A DNA stretch of 64,000 nucleotides, taken from Flavobacterium sp. Lineage in GTDB: Bacteria > Bacteroidota > Bacteroidia > Flavobacteriales > Flavobacteriaceae. The stretch is taken from the NCBI RefSeq assembly GCF_027484705.1, contig NZ_JAIXSL010000008.1, positions 1-64,000 of the forward strand, read 5' to 3'. This document shows positions 43,385 through 52,943 of the stretch, piece after piece (the stretch's first letter is position 1; every line of letters starts with the position of its first letter). The position numbers and the translations under genes were made by a program. Under the pieces are notes generated by a model, which had not been told where the DNA came from, ran no database searches, and saw nothing but the letters and a program-made list of their open reading frames with translations.

Positions 43385-45403
43385 TTATTTAATTTTGACC
43401 AACACAATTTTTTCATTTTCTTTATCAATGACTTTTTGGTAAAAATCTTTGACCACATCATAATATTCTGATCCGACGATGGCTTTGCTAATCTCGAAAG
43501 TAATGCTCACCTGAATTTTATTTTCGGCTCCGCTAATGATATACTTAAACAGTCCGAGATCTTCACCAGTAACCATATTGACCGCTTTCGGCAATGACTC
43601 TATAGCATAGCCTTCTGGAACATCAATGTTGGCGAGATATTTTTGCTGGAAAGGATAGGTAAAATCGATGGGGTAATCTCGTTTCTCCAATTTGAACGGA
43701 TTTTCTTTATAACCCAGAAACAACAAAGGAGTTACGTATATTTTATCGTTGATGATTTCAATATCGCGGTTGTCTTTGAAGGCATAGGTTTCTATGATGG
43801 GGTTGGCAATGTCGGTGTCATTTTCCCTTACATACTCTGAAACCTCAATGGCGTTGTTGTTATTTTCCAATTGTTCGAGGTAGTTGTCGCGGGTTAAAGC
43901 CATTTTGGTTTGTCTGAAATTTAAGGCCTTATAGTCGGTATATTGCTTCCTTAACTTTCCATCAACGGTTCCGTCAGCATTAATTTTATAACTGATATTA
44001 TGGTTTTCTTTGCTTACATTTTGAGGCATTAAATCGACCTCAACGGAGGAACCTTCTTTTCGAATGAGTCTTCCTAACCAATTCAGATCACGTTCAGGCA
44101 AAATATTCGGAGCAGCATACTTTTCGGTAGCATCAAGCAGTATTAATGCATTTTCAATTTCTACCGCTGAGATGACATAATTGAAAGCGGTTCTACTTGG
44201 GAATAATGTGATTCCATTAGATCTTGTGCTCACCAAAACGGGATTGGCATCGATGCCCGCAAAACGCAGCATGGCGGTCAGCATCAGATTGATTTCGGCT
44301 ACATTTCCGGTTTTGTTTTTATAGGCTTGCTTAACTCCATCATTGCAGGAATAGCCGGTATAGCCATTCCATTTGACATTGGATTTGACATAGTTGAATA
44401 TCGCATCAATAATTTCATCTCTTTTGGTGAGGCCTTTGACGAGTGCTGTAATATCGTCATCAAAATAACCTTTCTTATTGAGTTCAGGGCCAAAATCGTC
44501 ATAATCGTAGATCTTTTTAACCACCGTTTCCCAATCGGTTGACAAAGCCTTGATGGGTTTGTTTGGGTATTTGATGATTGAGAGTTCGTGGGAAATACTC
44601 GACATATAATTATCGATATTATTCACAAAAACCTCTTCTTTCATTCCGGGAAGATTATCAGCGACGAATACTGTTTTTGTTTCAACAAACTCTACTCTTT
44701 CCTGACTGGTAGACTTAACAATGCTTTCCCCGGCCTGTGTGGCTTCTCGGTAGGAGAAACTCATAGATTGATTGTTCTTTTCGGTGGTAACCTTCGGAAA
44801 TATAAATCCTTTTTGGTTTGGATTGTATATAAAATATTCCGGAATATAAGTTTTAAATTCGGAATGATTCACCGGAATATAGGATTGAAAATCCCAATCG
44901 TAAAGCCGACCAATGTTGGGAGATGAAATGATATAAGAATATTCGATGATCGAACCTTCCTTGACATTCGGCAACGCAATTTTTTTATTGCCCCAATATT
45001 TATTGATTTTTTCATCAAATACGCCATCGCTTTTCATTTTGGTTTTGGTCACTTTGCCATCGACCAGATTGTAAGTGGCCACATCGGACAAGGTTACTTT
45101 TTCTTCCGAATCGCCCAGTAGATAATATTTTATCAAATGATTGGCCCATTTGTAGCCTTCCTTGGAGTATATTTTTATTTTTGCTTTGACCTCAGTCTTC
45201 ATCACGAATCCTCTATCCTGACTATATTCGAAATGCACTTCTCCTTTTCTAAACAGATAAGCGGCTTCTGCTCCGGGATCTGTTGCGTGCACTTTTTCTT
45301 CTAATTCTGCAACGGTTACTTTGCCCAGCTCATATTTTTGGCCACTCATCGTAATGGCTATTAATAACAAAGTTGTTACTATAATTTTTTTTGAAATTTT
45401 CAT
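43385..45403 (-). CDS. DUF3857 / transglutaminase-like protein lacking catalytic residues (copy 2)
   Basis: This 672-residue exported protein has a signal peptide (MKISKKIIVTTLLLIAITMSGQ), DUF3857 domain (VKAKIKIYSKEGYKWANHL, VKEGSIIEYSYIISSP) and transglutaminase-like domain. The expected GDC is GNV (Val368) and the expected His is Asn408 (TAFNYVISA), while the Asp is kept (LLDATEKY). It is therefore a probable pseudo-enzyme. It is co-oriented, 3 bp from copy 1 and overlapping-close to copy 3. The function of the family in Bacteroidetes is not known. Confidence 0.86.
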   Translation of the reverse strand: MKISKKIIVTTLLLIAITMSGQKYELGKVTVAELEEKVHATDPGAEAAYLFRKGEVHFEYSQDRGFVMKTEVKAKIKIYSKEGYKWANHLIKYYLLGDSEEKVTLSDVATYNLVDGKVTKTKMKSDGVFDEKINKYWGNKKIALPNVKEGSIIEYSYIISSPNIGRLYDWDFQSYIPVNHSEFKTYIPEYFIYNPNQKGFIFPKVTTEKNNQSMSFSYREATQAGESIVKSTSQERVEFVETKTVFVADNLPGMKEEVFVNNIDNYMSSISHELSIIKYPNKPIKALSTDWETVVKKIYDYDDFGPELNKKGYFDDDITALVKGLTKRDEIIDAIFNYVKSNVKWNGYTGYSCNDGVKQAYKNKTGNVAEINLMLTAMLRFAGIDANPVLVSTRSNGITLFPSRTAFNYVISAVEIENALILLDATEKYAAPNILPERDLNWLGRLIRKEGSSVEVDLMPQNVSKENHNISYKINADGTVDGKLRKQYTDYKALNFRQTKMALTRDNYLEQLENNNNAIEVSEYVRENDTDIANPIIETYAFKDNRDIEIINDKIYVTPLLFLGYKENPFKLEKRDYPIDFTYPFQQKYLANIDVPEGYAIESLPKAVNMVTGEDLGLFKYIISGAENKIQVSITFEISKAIVGSEYYDVVKDFYQKVIDKENEKIVLVKIK

Positions 45404-45406
45404 ATA

Positions 45407-47311
45407 TTATTGTTTTACGGCTATGATTTTAGCGTTATCGTTTCTTGTGATTTGTTCTATGTAAAGTCTGAAAGCTTCATATTCGGTATTAGCATATTGC
45501 CCTTTATTGAGCAGGAAAGTTCGTTTGTAAATAATGTTGGAATCGTCCTTTTTTATGATTTCAGTTTTATACGCTCCAAATTTGCTATTGTAAGCAGTGT
45601 CTTGGGGCAATGTTTCTATGACAAATCCTTGGGGCAGCGTGATGAGAATTTCATCTTCATCATAACTTCCGCGTTGGATTTCGAAAGCCGTTTTTCTGTT
45701 TCTTATTCTTTTAATATTGAACGCATTCTGATTGTAAGCATTGACCACAAAAAGCATTTTTCCGGCTGAAAATGTGCCGTAATTTACCGCTCCAATGGCT
45801 ATGTTTTCCGTAAAGCGAATATTCTCTTTATCATTCTCGAACGCGGTCTTATTGATTTTCAGGTTATTGATATTGCTCCAATACTCTTTATAATGTGCTT
45901 CGCGGTCGGTGCCCGATTGATTTTGTAAAGCATACTTGAATCCGTATTGCGACCCTTCAGACAGGATGCTGATGCTGCCAGAAAGCGAGCCGTCTTCTGC
46001 AAGGGTGTAACTTCCTTTACTGATTTGTGCATTGTCCTGATTCTGATAATTTTTGGTTCTTGTAATTTCAGCACCATCGGGTTTTACAATAAGCACTTCC
46101 CTATCATCCGTAAAATTGGCCTGATAGCCAAAAGGTGCATCTTGACTCGTACATTCCAACCACACATAATCGTTCCCGTTTGGGACGGACAATATCATGT
46201 GGTTTCCTTGCACAGCCACAAAGTCAGATTCGATATTCTTTTTATGGGAATCGCCATATAAAAGGGTGTGATAAGAAGGCACATCTACGGCTTTTAACAA
46301 AGCATGGGTATAATTGGTTAACGCTTTACAGTCTCCATAACCCAGTCGGTCAACATCTTTGGCCAACATAGGTTTCCAACCTCCGATACCTATCTGAATG
46401 CTCACATATCTTGATTTTTGCTGCACATAATTATAGATGATTCTGGCTTTCTGTAGCGGGTCTTTTTCAGTACCGACCAAGGCTTTCATTTTGGCTTTGG
46501 TTTCATCGGAAAGTTCGTAAGTATCTGATAGGATTTTATCTGAATACCATCGTCCGAATTCTTCCCATGTTTTGGCGGTTCCATCTACGCCTGAGAGGTT
46601 GAATTTATCTAATCCCATCATGACCCAGGGAAATATGTAAAACGCTTCACGACTATAGCTCTCCTCTTTCTGAGCCGGTAAATTGATAGCAACATAACTT
46701 AACTGCGTCGGGGTATCGGTAGTTTTTTTGATATTGAACCCTGAGAAATTAAACTCCTTCTTTTTAAAGCCAACCGCTACAGGAAAGAAGACATTGAGCT
46801 CACATCGCTCCACACTCGTATAATAACGGGACAAAAAATACCATTTGGGAATCATAGCAGTATTCGAAGTAGCCACTTCACTTTCATAGACAACAGTAAA
46901 AGGGTATTGCGTTGGGGTGTATTCCAAAAACATCACCCGATCATCAGAAAAAAGCGAAATCCCATCGACGGCACTCTGGTCCCTGAAATCTTTACGCTTT
47001 ATTTTTTTGATCTCATTCCCTGCGCCATCATAAACGACCGCTTCAATGCTTCTGATGTTGGTGGTTTTATCATAACCTTCAAAAGCACCGATAACATTGA
47101 TTCCTTTTTCATTGAACACTGTCACAATGCGCTTCTCTTTGATTGTCATACTTCGTTGCGAAGCGATGTCAATGTCCATGCGGTCAAGACGTATCACAGC
47201 ATTCGCATTTTGTTTAAGACTGTCAGGAATAAGTAGGGTAGACAACTCCATTTTTTGAGAAAAAAGAGCAAAACTCATCAAAAAAAATAAGGCGGAGAAC
47301 AAATATTTCAT
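45407..47311 (-). CDS. DUF3857 / transglutaminase-like protein with intact catalytic site (copy 1)
   Basis: This 634-residue exported protein has a signal peptide (MKYLFSALFFLMSFALFSQ), a DUF3857 domain (about residues 50-200) and a transglutaminase core. In the core the thiol-protease-like triad is present: Cys328 in LGYGDCKALTNYTHALL, His371 in VQGNHMILSV and Glu386 in YVWLECTSQ, the last in place of the usual Asp. It may act on peptides or cross-link proteins in the envelope, but no substrate is known. It starts the trio, 50 bp after dtd. Confidence 0.88.
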   Translation of the reverse strand: MKYLFSALFFLMSFALFSQKMELSTLLIPDSLKQNANAVIRLDRMDIDIASQRSMTIKEKRIVTVFNEKGINVIGAFEGYDKTTNIRSIEAVVYDGAGNEIKKIKRKDFRDQSAVDGISLFSDDRVMFLEYTPTQYPFTVVYESEVATSNTAMIPKWYFLSRYYTSVERCELNVFFPVAVGFKKKEFNFSGFNIKKTTDTPTQLSYVAINLPAQKEESYSREAFYIFPWVMMGLDKFNLSGVDGTAKTWEEFGRWYSDKILSDTYELSDETKAKMKALVGTEKDPLQKARIIYNYVQQKSRYVSIQIGIGGWKPMLAKDVDRLGYGDCKALTNYTHALLKAVDVPSYHTLLYGDSHKKNIESDFVAVQGNHMILSVPNGNDYVWLECTSQDAPFGYQANFTDDREVLIVKPDGAEITRTKNYQNQDNAQISKGSYTLAEDGSLSGSISILSEGSQYGFKYALQNQSGTDREAHYKEYWSNINNLKINKTAFENDKENIRFTENIAIGAVNYGTFSAGKMLFVVNAYNQNAFNIKRIRNRKTAFEIQRGSYDEDEILITLPQGFVIETLPQDTAYNSKFGAYKTEIIKKDDSNIIYKRTFLLNKGQYANTEYEAFRLYIEQITRNDNAKIIAVKQ

Positions 47312-47360
47312 ACAGGCGCAATTTTTCCAAAAATAGAAAATTTTTAGAAAACATTAACAT

Positions 47361-47813
47361 TTATTCCTTGTTTTTTGAATCGATGACAATCGTTACAGGG
47401 CCGTCATTTAAAAGCGATACTTTCATATCGGCGGCGAAGATTCCGGTTTGTATTTTTTTGCCTAAAGCGATTTCGAGTTGTTGTACAAAATTCTCATACA
47501 TCGGAATCGAAATCTCTGGTTTTGCTGCTTTGAGATAAGACGGACGGTTTCCTTTTTTCGTGGAAGCATGCAAGGTAAATTGGCTTACGACTATGATCTC
47601 GCCGTGGATGTCTTTCACCGATAAGTTCATGACATCATTCGCATCGACAAAAATTCTCAGATTAATGATTTTGTTGACCAACCAATCGATGTCTTCGGCG
47701 TTGTCTTCCGCTTCAACACCTACCAAAACCAACAATCCTTTTTGGATATCGGCCACCAACTTTTCTTCAATAGTTACTGAGGCTTGCGAAACCCTTTGAA
47801 TAACCACTTTCAT
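47361..47813 (-). CDS. dtd: D-aminoacyl-tRNA deacylase
   Basis: This 150-residue homodimeric enzyme removes D-amino acids wrongly charged on tRNA. The two signature motifs are present: the SQF motif in IIVVSQFTLHASTKKGNRPS, and the cross-subunit Gly-Pro motif in LLNDGPVTIVID. Length is standard. It lies 3 bp after rsgA and so is co-transcribed. Confidence 0.95.
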   Translation of the reverse strand: MKVVIQRVSQASVTIEEKLVADIQKGLLVLVGVEAEDNAEDIDWLVNKIINLRIFVDANDVMNLSVKDIHGEIIVVSQFTLHASTKKGNRPSYLKAAKPEISIPMYENFVQQLEIALGKKIQTGIFAADMKVSLLNDGPVTIVIDSKNKE

Positions 47814-47816
47814 AAC

Positions 47817-48797
47817 TTATGACTTTCGGGATTGATCACTGATGATGCGGTCTTCGTTGTATAAATCGGTGCGGTAATTTTCATCATCACCTTCGAGGAT
47901 ATGCAAATAATTTTTATAGCGCGACCAAGAAATCTCATCGTTTTCGAGCGCTTTCTTCACGGCGCAATGCGGTTCGTCTTTGTGCAGACAGTTGTTGAAT
48001 TTGCATTGGTCTTTGAGCTTGAAAAATTCCGGAAAATAACCGCTGATGTCTTCTTTTTCCAAATCTACTATGCCGAAACCTTTGATTCCTGGCGTGTCGA
48101 TGATTTTAGCGTTGAAACTCAAATCATACATTTCAGCAAAAGTCGTCGTGTGCTGTCCTTGTTTGCTTTGTTCGGAAATCGTTTTGGTTTTGAGATGCAA
48201 ACTCGGTTCCATCGCATTGACTAAGGTTGATTTTCCGACGCCAGAATGTCCTGAAAACATGCTGACTTTTCCGACCATCAATTGTTTCAACTCTTCGATT
48301 CCTTTGTTTTCCTTAGCCGAAACGCGAAGGCAACGGTAGCCGATTTCCTGATAAATATGCTGCAGGTATAATTGTTCTTCGAGCATCGCTTCGTCGAACG
48401 TATCGATTTTATTGAACACCAAAATCGTTTCGATGCCGTAAGCTTCAGCAGTCACCAAAAAACGGTCAATGAAATTGGTGGTCGTCGGCGGATTATTAAT
48501 GGTAATCAAAAGAAAAACGTAGTCCACATTCGAGGCAATAATGTGCATTTGATGCGATAGGTTGACCGATTTGCGCACGATATAATTCTTTCTTTCGTGA
48601 ATGTTGTGAATCGTTCCCGTGATGGCATCCGAAGTTTCATCGAGTTCAAAATCAACGACATCGCCTACCGCAATCGGGTTGGTGCTTTTGATGCCTTTCA
48701 TGCGGAACTTGCCCTTAATACGGCATTCTATAAAATCGCCTTGTTCGGATTTTACGGTATACCAGCTTCCGGTTGATTTGTATACGAGTCCTGTCAT
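47817..48797 (-). CDS. rsgA: Ribosome small-subunit-dependent GTPase A (RsgA)
   Basis: This 326-residue circularly permuted GTPase acts in late 30S subunit maturation. An N-terminal OB domain (about 1-65) is followed by G4 (LVFNKIDTF), G1 (FSGHSGVGKSTLVNAM), G3 (IIDTPGIKGFGI) and a zinc-binding C-terminal domain (CKFNNCLHKDEPHCAVK). The order G4-G1-G3 is diagnostic. It follows the DAHP synthase gene after an 86-bp gap that contains a TTTGAATGATGAA-type stutter repeat. Confidence 0.95.
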   Translation of the reverse strand: MTGLVYKSTGSWYTVKSEQGDFIECRIKGKFRMKGIKSTNPIAVGDVVDFELDETSDAITGTIHNIHERKNYIVRKSVNLSHQMHIIASNVDYVFLLITINNPPTTTNFIDRFLVTAEAYGIETILVFNKIDTFDEAMLEEQLYLQHIYQEIGYRCLRVSAKENKGIEELKQLMVGKVSMFSGHSGVGKSTLVNAMEPSLHLKTKTISEQSKQGQHTTTFAEMYDLSFNAKIIDTPGIKGFGIVDLEKEDISGYFPEFFKLKDQCKFNNCLHKDEPHCAVKKALENDEISWSRYKNYLHILEGDDENYRTDLYNEDRIISDQSRKS

Positions 48798-48883
48798 TTG
48801 CTATTTTGAATGATGAATTTTGAATGACAAAATTACGGCTTTTGTTGAACGGTTCGAATAATTCAAAATTTAAAATTCAAAAT

Positions 48884-49972
48884 TTATAATGATGAATTAA
48901 TGATTTTCTCCTGATGGCTGATGCTTTCCTGATGGATCGCTTTGAACAATTTGAGGATAAATTCCTCGCTAAGCCCTTTATCTTCGCCTTCGAGGATCAT
49001 TTTTCCGAGGATTTCATTCCATCGTTTATTTTGTAAAACCGCGATGTTTTTTTCCTTTTTCAAAGCGCCGATTTGTTCCGCGACCTGCATTCGTTTGCCT
49101 AAAATCTCTAAGAGTTTACTATCGGCGACATCAATATCCGCGCGGAGTTTGATCATTTTCGTGTTGAAATCGGTTTCCTCGGTCGCTACTTCCCTGATGC
49201 GCAAATCTTTGAAAATCTGCTTCAAAGCGGTCGGTGTGACTTGTTGTGCGGCGTCGCTCCACGCATTGTCAGGATCAATGTGCGTTTCAATAATCAATCC
49301 GTCATAATTCAGATCGAGCGCCTGTTGCGACACTTCCTGAATCATATCGCGCTTGCCCGTAATATGCGACGGATCGCAAATCAGCGGCAAATCAGGAAAA
49401 CGGCTCTGCAACTCAATCGCAATCTGCCACTCGGGAATGTTGCGGTATTTGGTTTTTTCATAAGTCGAAAATCCTCTGTGAATCACGCCCAGTTTTTTAA
49501 TTCCGGCATTGTACAAACGTTCGACACCGCCAATCCACAAAGCCAAATCCGGATTTACGGGATTTTTAACGAGTACAATTTTGTCTGTATTTTGCAAAGC
49601 ATCCGCTATTTCCTGTACTGCGAAAGGATTTACGGTCGTGCGCGCGCCTATCCACAATACATCAATATCGTGTTCCAACGCAAGTTTGACATGCGCCGCA
49701 TTCGCTACTTCAATCGCCATCAGTAAACCTGTTTCGGCTTTGGCTTTCTGCAACCATTTGAGTCCGATGGCGCCGACACCTTCAAATCCGCCCGGTCGCG
49801 TTCTGGGTTTCCAGATGCCCGCGCGAAAAATACTGACGTCAGAGTTTTTCAATTCGTGCGCGATTTTCAACACCTGTTCTTCGGTTTCTGCGCTGCAAGG
49901 CCCGGCAATCACGAGCGGATGCGTGAGGTTGAAATCGTCGAGCCACTGTCTCATTTGTATGTTGTTTTCCAT
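48884..49972 (-). CDS. Bifunctional 3-deoxy-7-phosphoheptulonate synthase / chorismate mutase
   Basis: This 362-residue fusion carries two aromatic-pathway activities. Residues 1 to about 260 are a type Ibeta (KDO8PS-like) DAHP synthase: VIAGPCSAETEEQVL, IFRAGIWKPRTRPGGFEG, LVKNPVNPDLALWIGGVERL, ICDPSHITGKRD. Residues of about 270-362 are an AroQ-type chorismate mutase helical domain (KLRADIDVADSKLLEILGKR). It commits carbon to the shikimate pathway and then to prephenate. It is fourth in the pheA operon, separated from tyrA by repeat copy E. Confidence 0.94.
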   Translation of the reverse strand: MENNIQMRQWLDDFNLTHPLVIAGPCSAETEEQVLKIAHELKNSDVSIFRAGIWKPRTRPGGFEGVGAIGLKWLQKAKAETGLLMAIEVANAAHVKLALEHDIDVLWIGARTTVNPFAVQEIADALQNTDKIVLVKNPVNPDLALWIGGVERLYNAGIKKLGVIHRGFSTYEKTKYRNIPEWQIAIELQSRFPDLPLICDPSHITGKRDMIQEVSQQALDLNYDGLIIETHIDPDNAWSDAAQQVTPTALKQIFKDLRIREVATEETDFNTKMIKLRADIDVADSKLLEILGKRMQVAEQIGALKKEKNIAVLQNKRWNEILGKMILEGEDKGLSEEFILKLFKAIHQESISHQEKIINSSL

Positions 49973-49988
49973 AGTTTTTTATTTTTAG

Positions 49989-50070
49989 AAGCTAATCCCG
50001 CTATCATTCCAATCTTTTATGCCGAACCACGGCACAAAAGGATTTTCCCTTCTATCGGGGCTAGGGCTCT
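49989..50070 (-). repeat. Intergenic hairpin repeat, copy E (inside the aromatic operon)
   Basis: The minus strand reads CCCTAGCCCCGATAGAAGGG, then ATCCTTTTGTGCCGTGG / TTCGGCATAAAAGAT, then GATAGCGGGATTAGCTTCTAA. It sits between tyrA and the DAHP synthase gene, both on the minus strand, so it would be transcribed inside the operon mRNA. Confidence 0.7.
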
Positions 50071-50091
50071 GTACTTTTTTGACGTTTCTTC

Positions 50092-50943
50092 TTATTTTTT
50101 AATTCCTTGTAATATCTCTTTTATTTTATTCACTTCCTGCATTTCGTTGAAAACCGATTCAAAATCATCGTTTTCGAGCAGTTCCTTAAACTTCGACAAA
50201 TTGGCAATATATTCTTCAAGTGTTTTCACGACCTGATTTTTGTTCTGTTTGAAAATCGGCGTCCACATCGCTGGGGAACTTTTGGCGAGTCGTACCGTGC
50301 TTTCGAATCCGCTGCCCGCCATATCGAAAATATCGCGTTCGTGCTTTTCCTTTTCAATGACCGTTTTCCCGAGCATAAACGAACTGATGTGCGACAAATG
50401 CGACACATAAGCAATGTGCTTGTCGTGCGATTTCGGGTTCATATACCGGATGCGCATGCCCATTTTCTGAAACAGATCCAGCGCCTTTTCCTGCAATTTG
50501 AACGTCGTTTTTTCGACTTCGCAGATGATGTTTGTCTTGCCTTCGAAAAGCCCTTTGATGGCTGCAGACGGTCCGGAAAACTCGGTTCCCGCTATCGGAT
50601 GCGTCGCCATAAAGTTAGCGCGATTTGGGTGATTCGCAACCGCTTCGCAAATCGGAAGTTTCGTCGAACCTACATCAAAGACTACGGTGTCTTTTCCGAT
50701 GTTGCCAAGGACTTCGGGCAATAGCAACATCGCCACATCAACCGGAACTGACAGAATCACAATATCGGCCTGTTGCAAATCTTTGACGGCAGCCGTTTGA
50801 TGAATGATTCCGAGTTGTTGCGCTTCTTGGAGATGCGCTTCATTCGCATCAATCCCGAAAATTTCAGCTTCGGCATCATGCGATTGAATATCGAGCGCCA
50901 TCGAGCCGCCAATCAATCCTACGCCAATGATATAGATTTTCAT
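50092..50943 (-). CDS. tyrA: Prephenate dehydrogenase
   Basis: This 283-residue NAD(P)-dependent enzyme converts prephenate to 4-hydroxyphenylpyruvate on the way to tyrosine. Motifs are the dinucleotide site IIGVGLIGGSMA, VDVGSTKLPIC, THPIAGTEFSGP and the catalytic histidine region YVSHLSHISSFML. I took the ATG at 50943 because the Rossmann motif begins five residues later. The long upstream extension of the frame overlaps the aminotransferase gene. There is no ACT domain. Confidence 0.94.
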   Translation of the reverse strand: MKIYIIGVGLIGGSMALDIQSHDAEAEIFGIDANEAHLQEAQQLGIIHQTAAVKDLQQADIVILSVPVDVAMLLLPEVLGNIGKDTVVFDVGSTKLPICEAVANHPNRANFMATHPIAGTEFSGPSAAIKGLFEGKTNIICEVEKTTFKLQEKALDLFQKMGMRIRYMNPKSHDKHIAYVSHLSHISSFMLGKTVIEKEKHERDIFDMAGSGFESTVRLAKSSPAMWTPIFKQNKNQVVKTLEEYIANLSKFKELLENDDFESVFNEMQEVNKIKEILQGIKK

Positions 50944-50953
50944 GTTTTTCTTT

Positions 50954-52105
50954 TTAGGATTCAAATCGTTCGATCGCTTCTTTGATTTTTGTGGCTTTGA
51001 CACATAATGAAAACCGAATATAGCCTTCACCCTGACTGCCAAAAATAGTTCCCGGCGTGATGAATATATGCTTGTTGTATAAAATTTCGTCAATGAATTG
51101 CTCCGAAGAAACAACACCTTGCGGCAATTTTGCCCAGACAAACAAACCGACCGCGTTTATATCGAAAGTACAGCCTAGTTTCTCTGCCAATTCGAAGATC
51201 AATTCCCTTCGTTTTGCGTATACGTTATTGAGTCTTTCAAACCACGAGACATCGAGTTTCAAAGCAGCAATTGCGCCTTTCTGGATGCCGTAAAACATGC
51301 CGCTGTCCATATTGCTTTTGACTTTGAGGATCGCGTCGATAAAGGTTGCATTGCCGCAGACCATTCCGACGCGCCAGCCTGCCATGTTGTAGGTTTTCGA
51401 CAACGAGTTGAGTTCGAGTGCAACTTCTTTAGCACCTGCAACCTCCAAAATAGAAATCGGATGGTCATTCAACACAAAACTATACGGATTGTCATTGACT
51501 AAAAGGATTTGATGTTTCCTGGCAAATGCGACTAATCTTTCAAACAAATTCAAACTTCCGGCTGCGCCTGTTGGCATGTGTGGATACGAAACCCACATGA
51601 GTTTGACACGCGACAGGTCGAGTTGTTCCAAAGCCTCAAAATCAGGCTCCCAATGATTATCAGCTATCAAATCGTATAACACTGGCTCTGCTCCGACCAA
51701 TTGCGCGACGGAACTATAAGTCGGATAACCCGGATTTGGAATCAAAAGCTGATCGCCTTCATTGAGAAAAGCCAGAGCGATGTGCATGATGCCTTCCTTC
51801 GAGCCCATCAACGGCAATACTTCGGTATTCAAATCCAAATCAACTTGATAATACTTTTTATAAAAATCTACCATGCCTGAGCGCAGTTCCGGCAAACCCT
51901 GATAGCTTTGGTATTGGTGCGCGTGTTCTTCGGCTACGGCCGATTGGATGGCTTCAATCACGGATACATCAGGCTCCAAATCGGGACTTCCGATGCCCAT
52001 ATTGATGATGGGTTTTCCTTCGGAAAGCAACTGACGCACTTCGCGCAATTTGGTCGAAAAATAATATTCTTCTACCGTGTCTAATCTTTTGGCGGTTTTG
52101 ATCAT
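50954..52105 (-). CDS. Class I/II PLP aminotransferase (probable aromatic aminotransferase)
   Basis: This 383-residue fold-type I aminotransferase has the PLP lysine in ELNSLSKTYNMAGWRVG, LIPNPGYPTYSSVAQLVGAEP, NDNPYSFVL and the substrate arginine in YIRFSLC. Its place between pheA (ATG overlapping the pheA stop by 4 bp) and tyrA strongly suggests it transaminates phenylpyruvate and 4-hydroxyphenylpyruvate to Phe and Tyr. Sequence alone would also fit LL-diaminopimelate or aspartate aminotransferases. The start was set at 52105. Confidence 0.9.
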   Translation of the reverse strand: MIKTAKRLDTVEEYYFSTKLREVRQLLSEGKPIINMGIGSPDLEPDVSVIEAIQSAVAEEHAHQYQSYQGLPELRSGMVDFYKKYYQVDLDLNTEVLPLMGSKEGIMHIALAFLNEGDQLLIPNPGYPTYSSVAQLVGAEPVLYDLIADNHWEPDFEALEQLDLSRVKLMWVSYPHMPTGAAGSLNLFERLVAFARKHQILLVNDNPYSFVLNDHPISILEVAGAKEVALELNSLSKTYNMAGWRVGMVCGNATFIDAILKVKSNMDSGMFYGIQKGAIAALKLDVSWFERLNNVYAKRRELIFELAEKLGCTFDINAVGLFVWAKLPQGVVSSEQFIDEILYNKHIFITPGTIFGSQGEGYIRFSLCVKATKIKEAIERFES

Positions 52106-52929
52106 GGCTGTTTGTTTTGGTATTCCCCTAAAATCTTGAGATGCTCCGCCATAATACTCAGGACGGCTTTTGCTTTTTGGAAATCTTCGTAGGCATCGAA
52201 AGTGACATCGACAAAAAACGAATATTTCCAAGGTGTTTCTATAATCGGCAACGACTGGATTTTGGTCAGGTTCAACCGGCAATCGCTCATGACATTCAAA
52301 ACCGCCGCCAAACTGCCGCGTTTGTGGTCGAGTTCGAACTTCAAAGATGCCTTATTGATTTTATCTTGGTCGACTTCCGAAGCTTTTCGGGTGACAATCA
52401 CAAAACGCGTCATGTTATTGTTCACCGTTTGGATTTCTGGCGCTAAAATTTTCAGTCCGTACATTTTTGAAGCGGCTTTACTCGCAATCGCTGCGATGCC
52501 GTGAATTTCATTCTGATGAATCCTTCGCGCCGTTTCAGCCGTGTCTTGATCTTCAACCAATTTGATGTGCGGATGTTTTTTGAGGAATTCCATGCATTGC
52601 AACAACGCCATCGGATGCGAATGGATTTCAGCGATATCTTTCAATTGTTGTCCGTCAAGCGCCATTAAGTTTTGATGGATGTCGAGATAATGCTCGCCGA
52701 TAATCTGCAAATTATTTTTGTCAATCAGCGCGTAATTCGGAATGATCGATCCCGCAATCGAATTCTCTAAAGCCATGACCGCTTGCGAAGCCTTTTCAGC
52801 CAACAAACTAGCAACGACTTCTTCGAACGAGAGGCATTCCTCCACATCGCGTGCTTCAGAAAAATATTCCAAAACAACCTGATGGTGAAACGATCCTTTG
52901 ATCCCTTGTATGGCGATGCTTGAATTCAT
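52102..52929 (-). CDS. pheA: Prephenate dehydratase
   Basis: This 275-residue enzyme makes phenylpyruvate from prephenate. It has SIAIQGIKGSFHHQ, VMALENSIAGSIIPNY, the catalytic TRF in VNNNMTRFVIVTR and a C-terminal ACT regulatory domain (ELDHKRGSLAAVLNVMSDC), so feedback inhibition by Phe is likely. There is no chorismate mutase domain, that activity being fused to the DAHP synthase three genes on. The start at 52929 lies 10 nt after a terminator T-run preceded by a Phe/Tyr-rich leader ORF (see attenuator). Confidence 0.94.
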   Translation of the reverse strand: MNSSIAIQGIKGSFHHQVVLEYFSEARDVEECLSFEEVVASLLAEKASQAVMALENSIAGSIIPNYALIDKNNLQIIGEHYLDIHQNLMALDGQQLKDIAEIHSHPMALLQCMEFLKKHPHIKLVEDQDTAETARRIHQNEIHGIAAIASKAASKMYGLKILAPEIQTVNNNMTRFVIVTRKASEVDQDKINKASLKFELDHKRGSLAAVLNVMSDCRLNLTKIQSLPIIETPWKYSFFVDVTFDAYEDFQKAKAVLSIMAEHLKILGEYQNKQP

Positions 52930-52943
52930 ATATAAGCATAAAA

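Noticed and set aside
43384..43461. Extended start for the third DUF3857 protein (ATG 43461 or 43416)
   Set aside because: It overlaps the preceding gene and would bury the signal peptide. The GTG at 43383, coupled to the stop codon, gives a normal signal.
50944..51141. 66-codon extension of tyrA
   Set aside because: It lies wholly within the upstream aminotransferase gene in another frame, and the Rossmann motif starts right after the ATG at 50943.
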